Source of the DNA: SIG603 sp964370115
GTDB taxonomy: Bacteria > Bacillota > Clostridia > Oscillospirales > Acutalibacteraceae
DNA length: 19,595 nucleotides
NCBI GenBank assembly: GCA_964370115.1
Contig: CAYJIA010000040.1
Coordinates: 1 to 19,595 of the forward strand
Direction of reading: 5' to 3'
Under the pieces are notes generated by a model. The model did no database searches. It was not told the origin of the DNA and saw nothing but the letters and a program-made list of their open reading frames with translations. How positions within the stretch are numbered: position 1 is the first letter of the stretch; every line of letters starts with the position of its first letter. The translations under genes and the position numbers were made by a program. This document shows, piece by piece, positions 1-7,464 of this stretch.

Positions 1-53
1 CTCTCGCATCGGTTTATTAGACTTTAACATAGTAAAGGAAGTTTGTCAAGGGT

Positions 54-1070
54 TTATTTTATGTTTTTTAGATATCTAGTAAACTTCGGCAAGCTACCTA
101 TTTTATCAGGTGTATGTGGTGGAAGTTGTAAAATATCGTGTCCTGGTAAACTATTTCCCTCAATAATTATTGGTTTGGTCGGGGTTAGTGCTATATCCCA
201 TCCCACATAGCCTATTTCGGGTAAAATTTTACCTACCTCATCTATAAGTTGCAAACATTCTTGCCACATTGGAATTTTTGTATCCTTTATTTGGCATCCT
301 GTATTAGGATGATGTGTATATATTTTTCTTTTTTTGTCATATGCTACATGAGTTATTACTCCGCTTTTAATATCGATAGGTGCGCACATTCCGCCTGCAT
401 TTATATTATCAATCGGATTTTTGCCAGTTCCAATTCTGATAAAGGCGTACACTACATTAACTTGACCCTCACTGTAAATAGTGCCGATTCTTAAAGTGTT
501 TACAGACCATGGATTTATTTTATTAATATCCTCATGTTGTACAACAACTTCCTCTACAAGCATTAGAGGCTTTTTTGTAATATATTCATACATTTTTTCT
601 AAACTGACAAATTCGGATTTCTTTAATTTTTCAACGCCTACGCCACATTTTTCATTTGTAGGTTTAATTATTATCACATCTTTATCTTCCATAAACAAGA
701 TAAAATCCTCTTTTGTTGATTCTTCAAGGTATAACCATGATCTTCCCACAAATTTCTTATAACGCTGGTAAAACTCATTCTTATTATTGAAAAAATGATA
801 GTAATTAGAATTATTGAGTGTTTTTGCGATATAGTTGTTTATTCCTCTTGTAAGATATGTTTTTCTTTGTTTCTTTGTAAGTGAATAAAACTCGTAAAGT
901 AGATAATCGTTGTATCCTGCACCATACTGGAAGCCACAGATGATTATATCAAGGAACAAAAAAATGCGATTTTTTCCACATAACTCATGTATTATTCCTA
1001 TGGATTTAAAGAACTTTTTATACTTCATGTGAACTATACACTTAAGCAAATATTTGAATTTTTTAAACAT
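54..1070 (-). CDS. Sugar-transfer-associated ATP-grasp family protein
   Basis: This 338-residue protein resembles the ATP-grasp group often found with polysaccharide or cell-surface sugar genes (Pfam ATPgrasp_ST type). The visible ATP-grasp signs are a lysine strand IIIKP (K136) followed by a glycine-rich loop CGVGV (142-146), an acidic strand LVEEVV (171-176), NTLRIGT (191-197), the NINAGGMCAPID loop (223-233), and a metal-binding end with GWDIA (D292) and EGNSLPG (E304, N306). The start at 1070 is supported by AAGGAGT at 1077-1083, six bases upstream. It lies 45 bases after the ABC ATPase gene and in the same direction, so it may be the last gene of that operon. It is more AT-rich and lysine/asparagine-rich than its neighbours, which hints at a separate origin. 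The substrate is unknown; the ATP-grasp assignment is firm and the sugar link is inferred from family resemblance. Confidence 0.8.
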   Translation of the reverse strand: MFKKFKYLLKCIVHMKYKKFFKSIGIIHELCGKNRIFLFLDIIICGFQYGAGYNDYLLYEFYSLTKKQRKTYLTRGINNYIAKTLNNSNYYHFFNNKNEFYQRYKKFVGRSWLYLEESTKEDFILFMEDKDVIIIKPTNEKCGVGVEKLKKSEFVSLEKMYEYITKKPLMLVEEVVVQHEDINKINPWSVNTLRIGTIYSEGQVNVVYAFIRIGTGKNPIDNINAGGMCAPIDIKSGVITHVAYDKKRKIYTHHPNTGCQIKDTKIPMWQECLQLIDEVGKILPEIGYVGWDIALTPTKPIIIEGNSLPGHDILQLPPHTPDKIGSLPKFTRYLKNIK

Positions 1071-1115
1071 CTTAATACTCCTTAAATTTACACATGAGTA
1101 AATTGAATTTTATTT

Positions 1116-1781
1116 TTAAGCCATAGCTTTCTTCTTCTTCTGTGGTAAGATTTCAAAACACTCGTCAGCTCTTTTTGCCACATCGGGTGAGTGGGTTACT
1201 ATTATTACACATTTATTTTCCTCGTGGGCAAGTTCGCAGAATATATCCATGATGTTTTCCTGTGTGTCGTGGTCTAGGTTTCCTGTCGGTTCGTCGGCTA
1301 AGATTACGTCTGGATCGTAGGAAAGCGTTCTCGCTATTGCAACCCTTTGTTGTTCACCGCCAGAGATTTTTAGAATTTTTCTGTCGTGCAGTGTCGGCGC
1401 AAGCTCGACTTGGGATAAAAGTTGATGCGCCCTGTCTGCCTTGTTTTTTATCTCCTTGCCACTTATGTCCATAGACAAAATGACGTTTTCCTTTGCCGTT
1501 AAATGGGGGAGTAGATTAAATGATTGGAAAATAACTCCAACATGTTTAGAGCGGTAATCGTATTGATTTATTTTACATATATCTGTATCGTTGTAATAAA
1601 TTGTGCCCGAGGTAGGTGCCGCAAGCCCTGAAAGCATAGACAAAAGCGTAGTTTTGCCCGCGCCTGATTTACCGATTATTGCGTAAACCTTACCTTTTTG
1701 AAATTCATAATTTACATCATTTACTACGTTTTTTATTCCGTCATAGCTGTATCCTACTTGGTCAAGTTTAAATATATTCAT
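1116..1781 (-). CDS. ABC transporter ATP-binding protein, MacB/LolD type
   Basis: This 221-residue nucleotide-binding subunit hydrolyses ATP on the cytoplasmic face of an ABC transporter. All motifs are intact: Walker A GKSGAGKT (37-44), Q-loop Q86, signature ISGGEQQRVA (139-148), Walker B ILADEP with catalytic E164, D-loop residue D170 and switch histidine H197. Length and the DEPTGNLD form match the MacB/LolD/FtsE group that pairs with FtsX-like permeases. Its partner is the permease just upstream (13-base gap), and its AAGGAGT ribosome binding site (1790-1796) overlaps the permease stop codon, so translation is probably coupled. The C-terminus is a short lysine-rich tail. Such systems export peptides, antibiotics or lipoproteins or do signalling work rather than import; the cargo cannot be told here. 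Confidence 0.93.
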   Translation of the reverse strand: MNIFKLDQVGYSYDGIKNVVNDVNYEFQKGKVYAIIGKSGAGKTTLLSMLSGLAAPTSGTIYYNDTDICKINQYDYRSKHVGVIFQSFNLLPHLTAKENVILSMDISGKEIKNKADRAHQLLSQVELAPTLHDRKILKISGGEQQRVAIARTLSYDPDVILADEPTGNLDHDTQENIMDIFCELAHEENKCVIIVTHSPDVAKRADECFEILPQKKKKAMA

Positions 1782-1794
1782 TATTTGTCACTCC

Positions 1795-3306
1795 TTATGC
1801 TCTATTGCTCAAAATTTTAAGTGGTTCGTATCTTAGTACCGATATAAGCCCAACGCTCGATATGAGAAGGCTTAAAAGTATTCCAACTCCCAAAACTTGC
1901 ATTACTACAGTTAGGTCAAGGCTTGTGGTCATTGTGTCTACCACGTCCACATCGCCTGCGCCGCCAATACCCATATCTGTTGACATACCGCCCATGTCGC
2001 CTCTACCACCAAAACTTCCACCGAAGTTTGCCATTTGGTTAGAGCTTTGAGTTTCGAGTGATTCTACTTGTGATGCTAAAAGGACATCTCCCAAAGGTTG
2101 TGCTGCAACGGCGCCTATGCCGATACCGACTGCGACTGACACAAGGGTGATAACTAAAATTTCACACAAAAATTGTAATGCAACCTTTGGCTTTTGCATA
2201 CCTACTGCCGCTAGTACGCCTATTTCGTATTTTCGCTCTCTTATGCTAAATAGTTGGAATACCACCAAGACGATGGCGCCTATTGCAAGCACTACTATAA
2301 AGAAAAGCATTGTAAACTGGCTTAAGTTTTCTAAAGGAACAAGACTTTGCTCAAACTGAGACACGTCTAAAGATGTTATGGTAAAGGTATCTGTATCAAG
2401 TCCTAGACTTTGTGCCTCGCCCTCAAAGCTTTCATATGTCTCTACACTGTCAAAAACATAGGTGCCAGATGTGTTTTGTGTATATGCCGAGCTCACCATT
2501 TCTGTGGTGCCCGACATTCTGTTTTCTACCTCATAGTCTACAGCCACTGCCTGTGAATTTGATATGATGTTTGACATTGATGTATGGCTTATATACATGG
2601 TGTTTGCGTATGAGTCTGTCGCCTCACATTCAAAAATTGCACCTAGGGTAAACACTGCTGTGTCTGCCTCGTTATTTGGGTTTACCAGTGTGAAGGTGTC
2701 GCCGACTGAAAGCTCGTTTAGATAGGCAAGCTCTGCGCTTATTGCGACTGTGTTTTCGCTGTCATCTTCTAAGAACATAGAGCCGTCTGTGACCGTCAGT
2801 GTGCCGTCTAAAAATTCCGTCATTGCAGAGTGCTCGCTGACGCCTATTACACTGTATTCGCCACCGCCTGATGTTCCACCGGGCATTGCGCCGCCCATCA
2901 TGCCGCCACCGCCGCTCATCGGCGACATCATAGCATTTGAAGATGTTTCATAAGCTGTCATGTCAACGCCGTTTAAAGATGCACTGTCTATATAATAAAA
3001 TCCTGATACACTTTCGGCTGTGGCATAAGTTTCAAGCTCTTCAAGTGAAATTGTAGTGCCCATAAGGTCCATCATGGCTCCCATGTCTTCCATGCTGCCG
3101 CGTTCCATAAGACTTCCTCTGTCGACACCTATGCTTGCCGTCACGCTCATACTATCTTCGAGTTGCTCTTTTGCCTTGGCCGCACTGCTTTGTATACTAA
3201 GTGCAACGCAAGCCGATACCGCTATTGCTAAAATAAGAACAAAACTCAAAATAGTCCTGCCCTTAGACCTCGTTAAATCTCTCACCGCATTTTTAAGAAT
3301 GTACAT
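1795..3306 (-). CDS. ABC transporter permease, FtsX/MacB family, with Met/Gly-rich loops
   Basis: This is a membrane permease of the FtsX/MacB type. The open frame runs to a TTG at 3312, but the ribosome binding site AAGGAGT (3315-3321) is two bases from that TTG and eight from the ATG at 3304-3306. The ATG is therefore taken as the start, giving 503 residues. A first membrane segment at about 19-38 is followed by a large extracytoplasmic domain. Three membrane segments (about 331-353, 380-402, 466-490) then form the FtsX domain, with the typical ERKYEIGVLAAVGM stretch at 357-370. Two low-complexity blocks rich in Gly and Met (about 124-149 and 424-450) are predicted to lie outside the cell. 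It is the first gene of a set with the ATPase. The repeat element at 3336-3460 begins only 14 bases upstream of its ribosome binding site. Cargo unknown. Confidence 0.9.
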   Translation of the reverse strand: MYILKNAVRDLTRSKGRTILSFVLILAIAVSACVALSIQSSAAKAKEQLEDSMSVTASIGVDRGSLMERGSMEDMGAMMDLMGTTISLEELETYATAESVSGFYYIDSASLNGVDMTAYETSSNAMMSPMSGGGGMMGGAMPGGTSGGGEYSVIGVSEHSAMTEFLDGTLTVTDGSMFLEDDSENTVAISAELAYLNELSVGDTFTLVNPNNEADTAVFTLGAIFECEATDSYANTMYISHTSMSNIISNSQAVAVDYEVENRMSGTTEMVSSAYTQNTSGTYVFDSVETYESFEGEAQSLGLDTDTFTITSLDVSQFEQSLVPLENLSQFTMLFFIVVLAIGAIVLVVFQLFSIRERKYEIGVLAAVGMQKPKVALQFLCEILVITLVSVAVGIGIGAVAAQPLGDVLLASQVESLETQSSNQMANFGGSFGGRGDMGGMSTDMGIGGAGDVDVVDTMTTSLDLTVVMQVLGVGILLSLLISSVGLISVLRYEPLKILSNRA

Positions 3307-3335
3307 TACCAATAACTCCTTTTGTTTAATTTAAG

Positions 3336-3460
3336 ACAAGTGCAAAATGCACTTGTGACTAAAAACTAATGACTAATAGTGAAAGGCTTATGAATTTTTC
3401 AATTAAAAATAGTCATTCACCATTCACCTTTAGTCTTTAGTCACACGTGTATTGCACGTG
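3336..3460. repeat. Palindromic repeat element with terminal hairpins (second family)
   Basis: This is a symmetric non-coding element. Its ends are hairpins: ACAAGTGCA/TGCACTTGT with an AAA loop (3336-3356) and CACGTG-tattg-CACGTG (3444-3460). Just inside are imperfect inverted repeats of about 29 bases (3355-3383 and 3416-3444) built from short units such as GTGACTAA and GTGAA. The centre contains TTTTTCAATTAAAAA. The design (inverted repeats, hairpins, AT-rich centre) matches the other elements in this window, but the sequence differs, so I treat it as a related or separate family. It lies in the leader of the ABC permease gene and would be transcribed with it. No coding potential was seen. 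Confidence 0.7.
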
Positions 3461-3568
3461 GCTATTGATTTGATGCTTTAAAGTCTAAAGGTGGTATGTG
3501 AACAAACTGTGTACTTAAGGTGAGGGTTATTTAAGTCTTTTATGAAACTTTATTTGATAGCTATAAAT

Positions 3569-3595
3569 AAAAAAAGCCCCACAAAATGTGAGGCT
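3569..3595 (-). terminator. Rho-independent terminator, copy 1 (minus strand)
   Basis: Read on the minus strand, the stem AGCC(T)CACA/TGTG(G)GGCT with a short loop (3575-3595) is followed by seven T residues (complement of 3569-3575). It is well placed to stop transcripts coming from prs and from the structured insert between the two copies of this terminator. Confidence 0.75.
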
Positions 3596-3606
3596 CATAC
3601 AGCCCT

Positions 3607-3744
3607 AAAACCCGCAAACGCAAAAAATGAGCCAGCTTGGCTCATTTTTTTGCTTCCTGCGTCACAAACACTTGCAAATTTCCATCATATACCCTCGTAT
3701 ACTTCGGTCATTTGCAAGTATTTGTTCCTTGTCTTGCAGGTTTT
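3607..3744 (-). ncRNA. Candidate structured RNA with a three-way junction
   Basis: On the minus strand this stretch can fold into a closed structure. The closing stem P1 pairs 3734-3744 with 3607-3617 (11 bp, one G-U). Arm P2 pairs 3710-3725 with 3664-3679 (16 bp, one G-U) and carries an inner stem TATAC/GTATA (3697-3701 with 3688-3692, loop GAGG). Arm P3 pairs 3639-3653 with 3620-3633 (14 bp, one bulge). The two imperfect pairs in P1 and P2 are A-C mismatches on the plus strand but G-U pairs on the minus strand, which points to a minus-strand RNA. It lies downstream of prs and ends before terminator copy 1. I do not recognise the class. It could also be a DNA-level mobile palindrome or an mRNA 3' end structure. 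Confidence 0.5.
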
Positions 3745-3765
3745 TGGACAGTCTGGCATCGTGTG

Positions 3766-3786
3766 CAAAAAAGTAGGACTTTTTTG
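3766..3786. other. Perfect hairpin inside the terminator insert
   Basis: CAAAAAAGT and ACTTTTTTG form a 9-bp stem around a three-base loop AGG. It is symmetric, with T runs on both strands, so it could be a weak terminator or another part of the structured insert. It lies next to the 14-base motif TTTGATACGCTGAA (3783-3796). Confidence 0.55.
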
Positions 3787-3794
3787 ATACGCTG

Positions 3795-3822
3795 AAAGCC
3801 CCACAAAATGTGAGGCTTTTTT
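3795..3822 (+). terminator. Terminator stem, copy 2
   Basis: This is the same stem as at 3575-3595. Here the T run (3817-3822) is on the plus strand. On the minus strand only three T residues follow the stem, so it should terminate prs transcripts poorly, and prs mRNA probably runs on into the structured insert. Confidence 0.6.
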
Positions 3823-3823
3823 C

Positions 3824-4972
3824 TTATACTTTTCCTTCTTTTTTCTGTTGAAGGAGTTTTTCTATTTTTTTGTGAGAGTCTAAAATTCCACCTATTGATT
3901 GGTCGTGGTTTAGGGCTGTAATATATAGTGCGATGTATTTTGATACGTCTACTTCAAAGAACCAAGGTCTGTTTTTTAGCTCAGGGTTTAAGTAAGTCAA
4001 GTTGCTTCCAAAAATGCCATCAATTACACCGTCTTCATATGCCTTGTCAAAGCTTTCAAGCCCTGCTGTAAATATTGTGTAAGTCGCATAGCTAAAGAAT
4101 TTTTTAGCGCCTTGTTTTTTTACTTCATATGCTATATCAAGCATAGATTCACCAGAAGCGATTATGTCGTCAGACACGAAAATGCTCTTGCCTTTTACGC
4201 TTTCGCCTAAATATTCGTGGGCAACAATTGGGTTTCTTCCGTTTACAACTTGTGAATAATCACGACGTTTGTAGAACATTCCCATTTCTACACCCAAAAC
4301 AGAAGCATAGTACATATTTCTGTTTAAAGCTCCTTCGTCAGGGCTTACTATCATAAAGTCGTCACGCTCGATTGAAAGATCAGGGAAAACTCTAAACATT
4401 TTTTTAAGCACTTGGTAAGATGGCATAAGATTGTCAAATCCCATGATAGGCACAGCGTTTTGTACCCTTGGGTCGTGGGCGTCAAATGTTACGATATTTG
4501 ATACACCCATGCTCTTAAGCTCTTGTAAAGCGTAGGCACAGTCTAAAGATTCTCTGTAGTTTCTTCTGTGTTGTCTTCCGCCGTAAAGTATAGGCATAAC
4601 AACATTTATTCTGTACGCCTTACCGCTTGCTGCTTGGATAAGTCTTTTTAAATCTTGGTAGTGGTCATCAGGTGACATGTGGTTTTCAAATCCGAAATAA
4701 TTATAAGTCACATTGTAGTTACCTACGTCTACGATAAAGAATAAGTCTTTACCCCTTACAGTTGAATAAATCATGCCTTTGCCGTCTCCAGATTGAAACC
4801 TAGGGCACTCGTTTTTTATGCTGAGTGTGTCGCACTCCATACCTGCTTCCTTAGCCCATCTTAATAGGTGATACTCAATTTTATCAGAAAGCTCTTTTGC
4901 GCCTGCAAGTGGTACCAGACCAAGCGGTGCCTTTGTTGTTTTTGGGTCAAAATAAGTTGATTTTTTGTCCAT
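3824..4972 (-). CDS. prs: Ribose-phosphate pyrophosphokinase, long form
   Basis: This cytosolic enzyme makes PRPP from ribose 5-phosphate and ATP, feeding purine, pyrimidine, histidine and NAD synthesis. It has 382 residues, whereas classical Prs has about 315; the extra length is mainly N-terminal and the size fits a divergent Prs subfamily known in Clostridia. Landmarks are YGGRQHRR (130-137), the DAHD metal/ATP motif (164-167), SPDEGALNR (210-218), and the PRPP loop DDIIASGES (268-276), which differs from the usual DDxIDTxGT. GAGAGG at 4981-4986, eight bases upstream of the ATG, supports the start. The GH42 gene is 89 bases upstream in the same direction with no clear terminator between, so read-through is possible. 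No convincing own promoter was seen in that gap. The family call is firm; whether all kinetic properties match classical Prs is unknown. Confidence 0.9.
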   Translation of the reverse strand: MDKKSTYFDPKTTKAPLGLVPLAGAKELSDKIEYHLLRWAKEAGMECDTLSIKNECPRFQSGDGKGMIYSTVRGKDLFFIVDVGNYNVTYNYFGFENHMSPDDHYQDLKRLIQAASGKAYRINVVMPILYGGRQHRRNYRESLDCAYALQELKSMGVSNIVTFDAHDPRVQNAVPIMGFDNLMPSYQVLKKMFRVFPDLSIERDDFMIVSPDEGALNRNMYYASVLGVEMGMFYKRRDYSQVVNGRNPIVAHEYLGESVKGKSIFVSDDIIASGESMLDIAYEVKKQGAKKFFSYATYTIFTAGLESFDKAYEDGVIDGIFGSNLTYLNPELKNRPWFFEVDVSKYIALYITALNHDQSIGGILDSHKKIEKLLQQKKEGKV

Positions 4973-5061
4973 AATTTCATCCTCTCACAATTAAAAGATA
5001 TATACGTTTTTATCGCTTATAGTTTACCACAAAATCAGCCATATTTCTACTTGTTTTGACA

Positions 5062-7143
5062 TTATTGTGCATTTTCGGTAATTTCCGATAATACAATTAC
5101 CTCAAATGGAGAAAGTTTGATTAAATTTAACTGTTTACCACTAATTGTATCATTATAATTTCTGTTCAAATGGATAATTTGCTCTTTATCAAGGTAATTT
5201 TCTACAAAGATAAAGCGTTTTTTGCCCTCTCTTATATGAGCCGAAACACCGTGAGGTAAAGTAGCGTCGAGTGCGGTGCTTACTTTGGACTCTTCACTTA
5301 TATATGCGTATAGCTTGTCCAAAAATTCCTGCTCGGTAGCCGCTGCAATATAATAAGCCTTGCCCTTGCCGTAATTATTTACGGTGAGCGCTGGATAATC
5401 TTTGTAAAAATCTTCGTCATAACTTGCTAAAACCTGTGCTTCTTTTGCGTGGATTAAGGCGCAGAGCTCTCGAACTTCATATTTACCGCTAAAAGGAGCC
5501 TTGTCGTTCATTGTGACCGAGTTTTTGTCCTCGTCCCACAGTCCGTCTATACTCTCGTTCCAAATGCCGAAAACGTCCATCATTTCGCCAGGCCAACCGC
5601 CCAAGAAACAAAGGTCGGTTTCGTTTACTATTCCGCTGTGATAGGTGCTTATAAGAGTTCCGCCGTTTTTAACAAACTCGCGCATTTTTCCTTGTATATC
5701 GCTTTTGTACATGTAAAGCATTGGAGCAACCACAATTTTGTATTTAGATAAATCGCCGTCATGGTTTATTATATCCACATTTATGCCCTTATTCCAAAAC
5801 GCCATGTGGTGGCTGAGCACTGTTTCGACATAGTGCATACCACTTTTTGAGACGCCGCCGTCTTCGGTTAGGCTCTCGCCGCGTCTAGGTCCTGCACTCT
5901 CTTCTACAGCCCAGCGATTTTCCCAGTCGTAGAGGATTGCGACTTCTGCATTAATTTTGCTGTCATACATCATATCGGACAAAGAGGCTAGTGTGTCGCC
6001 AACGTCTTTTACAGCGCGAAACTCCCTTGTATTTGTGTTGCCAACGTGGTCGACAACGGCTCCGTGGAATTTTTCAAACGAGCCTCTGCTTTTTCTAAAT
6101 TGGAAATATTGTATAGAGTTTGAGCCATGAGCCAAGGCTTGAAGTGCGCTTGCGTGGTGAACGCCGTCTCGTTTTAGCTTGCTCACGGGTGTCCAGTTTA
6201 CACAGCTAGGTGTGTTTTCCATGATGAGGAAATTTTCACCCTTAATTCCACGCATCAAGTCATGAGAGCAGGCACTGCGTTGGGCGATTTTCACATTGTC
6301 GCCGTGGTGCCACCAAGGGTAGTTATCCCAAGAGACAATGTCTATTACATCTTTAAATTTAAAATAGTCAAGTCCGTCGTAAAAGCCCATTAAATTTGCC
6401 GTTGTAGGAGTTGTTTTGTCGATTTCTCTTATCGCTTTTATTTCTTCTTTGCAAAAATCGACGGTTTGGTGGGTGACAAATCTTTTCCAGTCAAGGCTTA
6501 GGCCGTGAACGCTCATTTCGCCGTGAAGCATAGGTGGCCTTATCTGTGAAAAATCACTATATGTATGGCTCCAAAAATCTGCCCACCATGCGTGGTTTAC
6601 CTCGTCTATAGTCTTGTATTTTTCTTTTAGCCAATTAATAAACTCTTGCCTACAAAGTTCGCAGTAACACTCACCGCTGTATTCGTTTGAAATATGCCAC
6701 AAAATAAGCCCTGGGTGGTCCCGAAATCTTTTTGCAAGCTCACGGTTTATATCGGCAACTTTTTTTCTGTAATAAGGAGAGGTATAGCAGTGGTTGTGTC
6801 TTATACCGCTTAAATCTCTGACGCCTGACTTTGTTACTCTGCGCACTTCTTCGTATTTTTCGCTCATCCACAAAGGTTTTGCAGCAGATGGGGTAGACAA
6901 AACTGTATAAATTCCGTTTTCATACAATCTGTCGATGATATTTTGTAGCCAGTCGAAATTGTAAACGCCTTCCTGTGGCTCTAGGTGCGCCCATGAAAAT
7001 ATGCCGACGGTGGCACTGTTCATGTTGGCTTTTTTCATAAGCTCGATATCTTTTTCAAAAATATCTGGATACCTAAGCCATTGCTCGGGGTTGTAGTCTG
7101 CGCCATGGATAAAATGCGGAAATTTTGAAATAACGTGTTCCAT
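5062..7143 (-). CDS. Beta-galactosidase, glycoside hydrolase family 42
   Basis: This 693-residue enzyme has no signal peptide and so should act in the cytoplasm, removing terminal beta-galactose from short sugars taken up by the cell. The N-terminus (HGADYNPEQW, 13-22) and the TIM-barrel order are typical of GH42. The acid/base is E154 in HISNEYSG and the nucleophile is E309 in LIMENTPS. Four cysteines (C119, C159, C161, C164) match the spacing of the zinc site known in thermophilic GH42 enzymes. Residues from about 390 on form the trimerisation (glutamine-amidotransferase-like) domain and a short C-terminal beta domain. The start has a strong AGGAGG (7149-7156). No sugar transporter or regulator gene is adjacent, so the natural substrate (lactose, galacto-oligosaccharide, plant galactan) is open. 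Confidence 0.95.
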   Translation of the reverse strand: MEHVISKFPHFIHGADYNPEQWLRYPDIFEKDIELMKKANMNSATVGIFSWAHLEPQEGVYNFDWLQNIIDRLYENGIYTVLSTPSAAKPLWMSEKYEEVRRVTKSGVRDLSGIRHNHCYTSPYYRKKVADINRELAKRFRDHPGLILWHISNEYSGECYCELCRQEFINWLKEKYKTIDEVNHAWWADFWSHTYSDFSQIRPPMLHGEMSVHGLSLDWKRFVTHQTVDFCKEEIKAIREIDKTTPTTANLMGFYDGLDYFKFKDVIDIVSWDNYPWWHHGDNVKIAQRSACSHDLMRGIKGENFLIMENTPSCVNWTPVSKLKRDGVHHASALQALAHGSNSIQYFQFRKSRGSFEKFHGAVVDHVGNTNTREFRAVKDVGDTLASLSDMMYDSKINAEVAILYDWENRWAVEESAGPRRGESLTEDGGVSKSGMHYVETVLSHHMAFWNKGINVDIINHDGDLSKYKIVVAPMLYMYKSDIQGKMREFVKNGGTLISTYHSGIVNETDLCFLGGWPGEMMDVFGIWNESIDGLWDEDKNSVTMNDKAPFSGKYEVRELCALIHAKEAQVLASYDEDFYKDYPALTVNNYGKGKAYYIAAATEQEFLDKLYAYISEESKVSTALDATLPHGVSAHIREGKKRFIFVENYLDKEQIIHLNRNYNDTISGKQLNLIKLSPFEVIVLSEITENAQ

Positions 7144-7279
7144 AGAAAATCCTCCTGTTTAATATAATATTAAGTGAATAATATCATATTTGAATTAAAT
7201 AATAAATCCACTAAATAGCTAAGTATTTGTAACCTTAATTGTCTAAAATGAATATAGTGTAAGAAATCCTTTGGTTTTT

Positions 7280-7395
7280 TTAATTGAGAATGTAGGATTG
7301 AGAATTAAGGTTCACGGCTTTGCCGTGTTTAAATGTAAAAAATGCTTACATTTTTTACATTCATTCTCCATTATTCATTCTCAATTCTCAATTAA
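7280..7395. repeat. Modular palindromic element, copy A
   Basis: This 116-bp element is bounded by perfect 12-base inverted ends TTAATTGAGAAT (7280-7291) and ATTCTCAATTAA (7384-7395). Further imperfect repeats of GAGAATT-like units lie inside. It contains hairpin CACGGC-ttt-GCCGTG and a perfect 13-bp-arm palindrome AATGTAAAAAATG-ctta-CATTTTTTACATT. It sits between the divergent GH42 and cysE genes and ends nine bases before the cysE -35 box. No open frame of note. Confidence 0.8.
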
Positions 7396-7403
7396 AATAT
7401 CTC

Positions 7404-7432
7404 TTTACAATTAGCTTAAAATAACATATAAT
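7404..7432 (+). promoter_or_regulatory. Promoter of cysE-cysS
   Basis: TTTACA (7404-7409), a 17-base spacer and TATAAT (7427-7432) make a near-consensus sigma-A promoter. The expected transcript would begin about 25 bases before the cysE ATG, leaving no room for a cysteine T-box leader. Confidence 0.85.
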
Positions 7433-7464
7433 TTAATTAACTATCGTATTTGGGAGGGTGAAGT

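Larger units (their letters stand above)
3573..3817. repeat. 23-bp direct repeat (duplicated terminator) bracketing an insert
   Basis: An identical 23-base sequence occurs at 3573-3595 and 3795-3817; it is itself a terminator stem. The outer flanks keep the two T/A tracts of a bidirectional terminator: an A run to the left of copy 1 and a T run to the right of copy 2. This looks like one terminator split by about 200 bp of inserted DNA, with the stem duplicated. The insert (3596-3794) holds several hairpins and no gene. Confidence 0.7.

Noticed and set aside
3542..3787. 81-codon open frame on the plus strand in the prs-permease gap
   Set aside because: It spans both terminator copies and the hairpin-rich insert, has no ribosome binding site, and its sequence is better explained by paired stems.
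7396..7464. Cysteine T-box leader before cysE-cysS
   Set aside because: The promoter leaves a leader of only about 25 bases, too short for a T-box, and no T-box sequence is seen.
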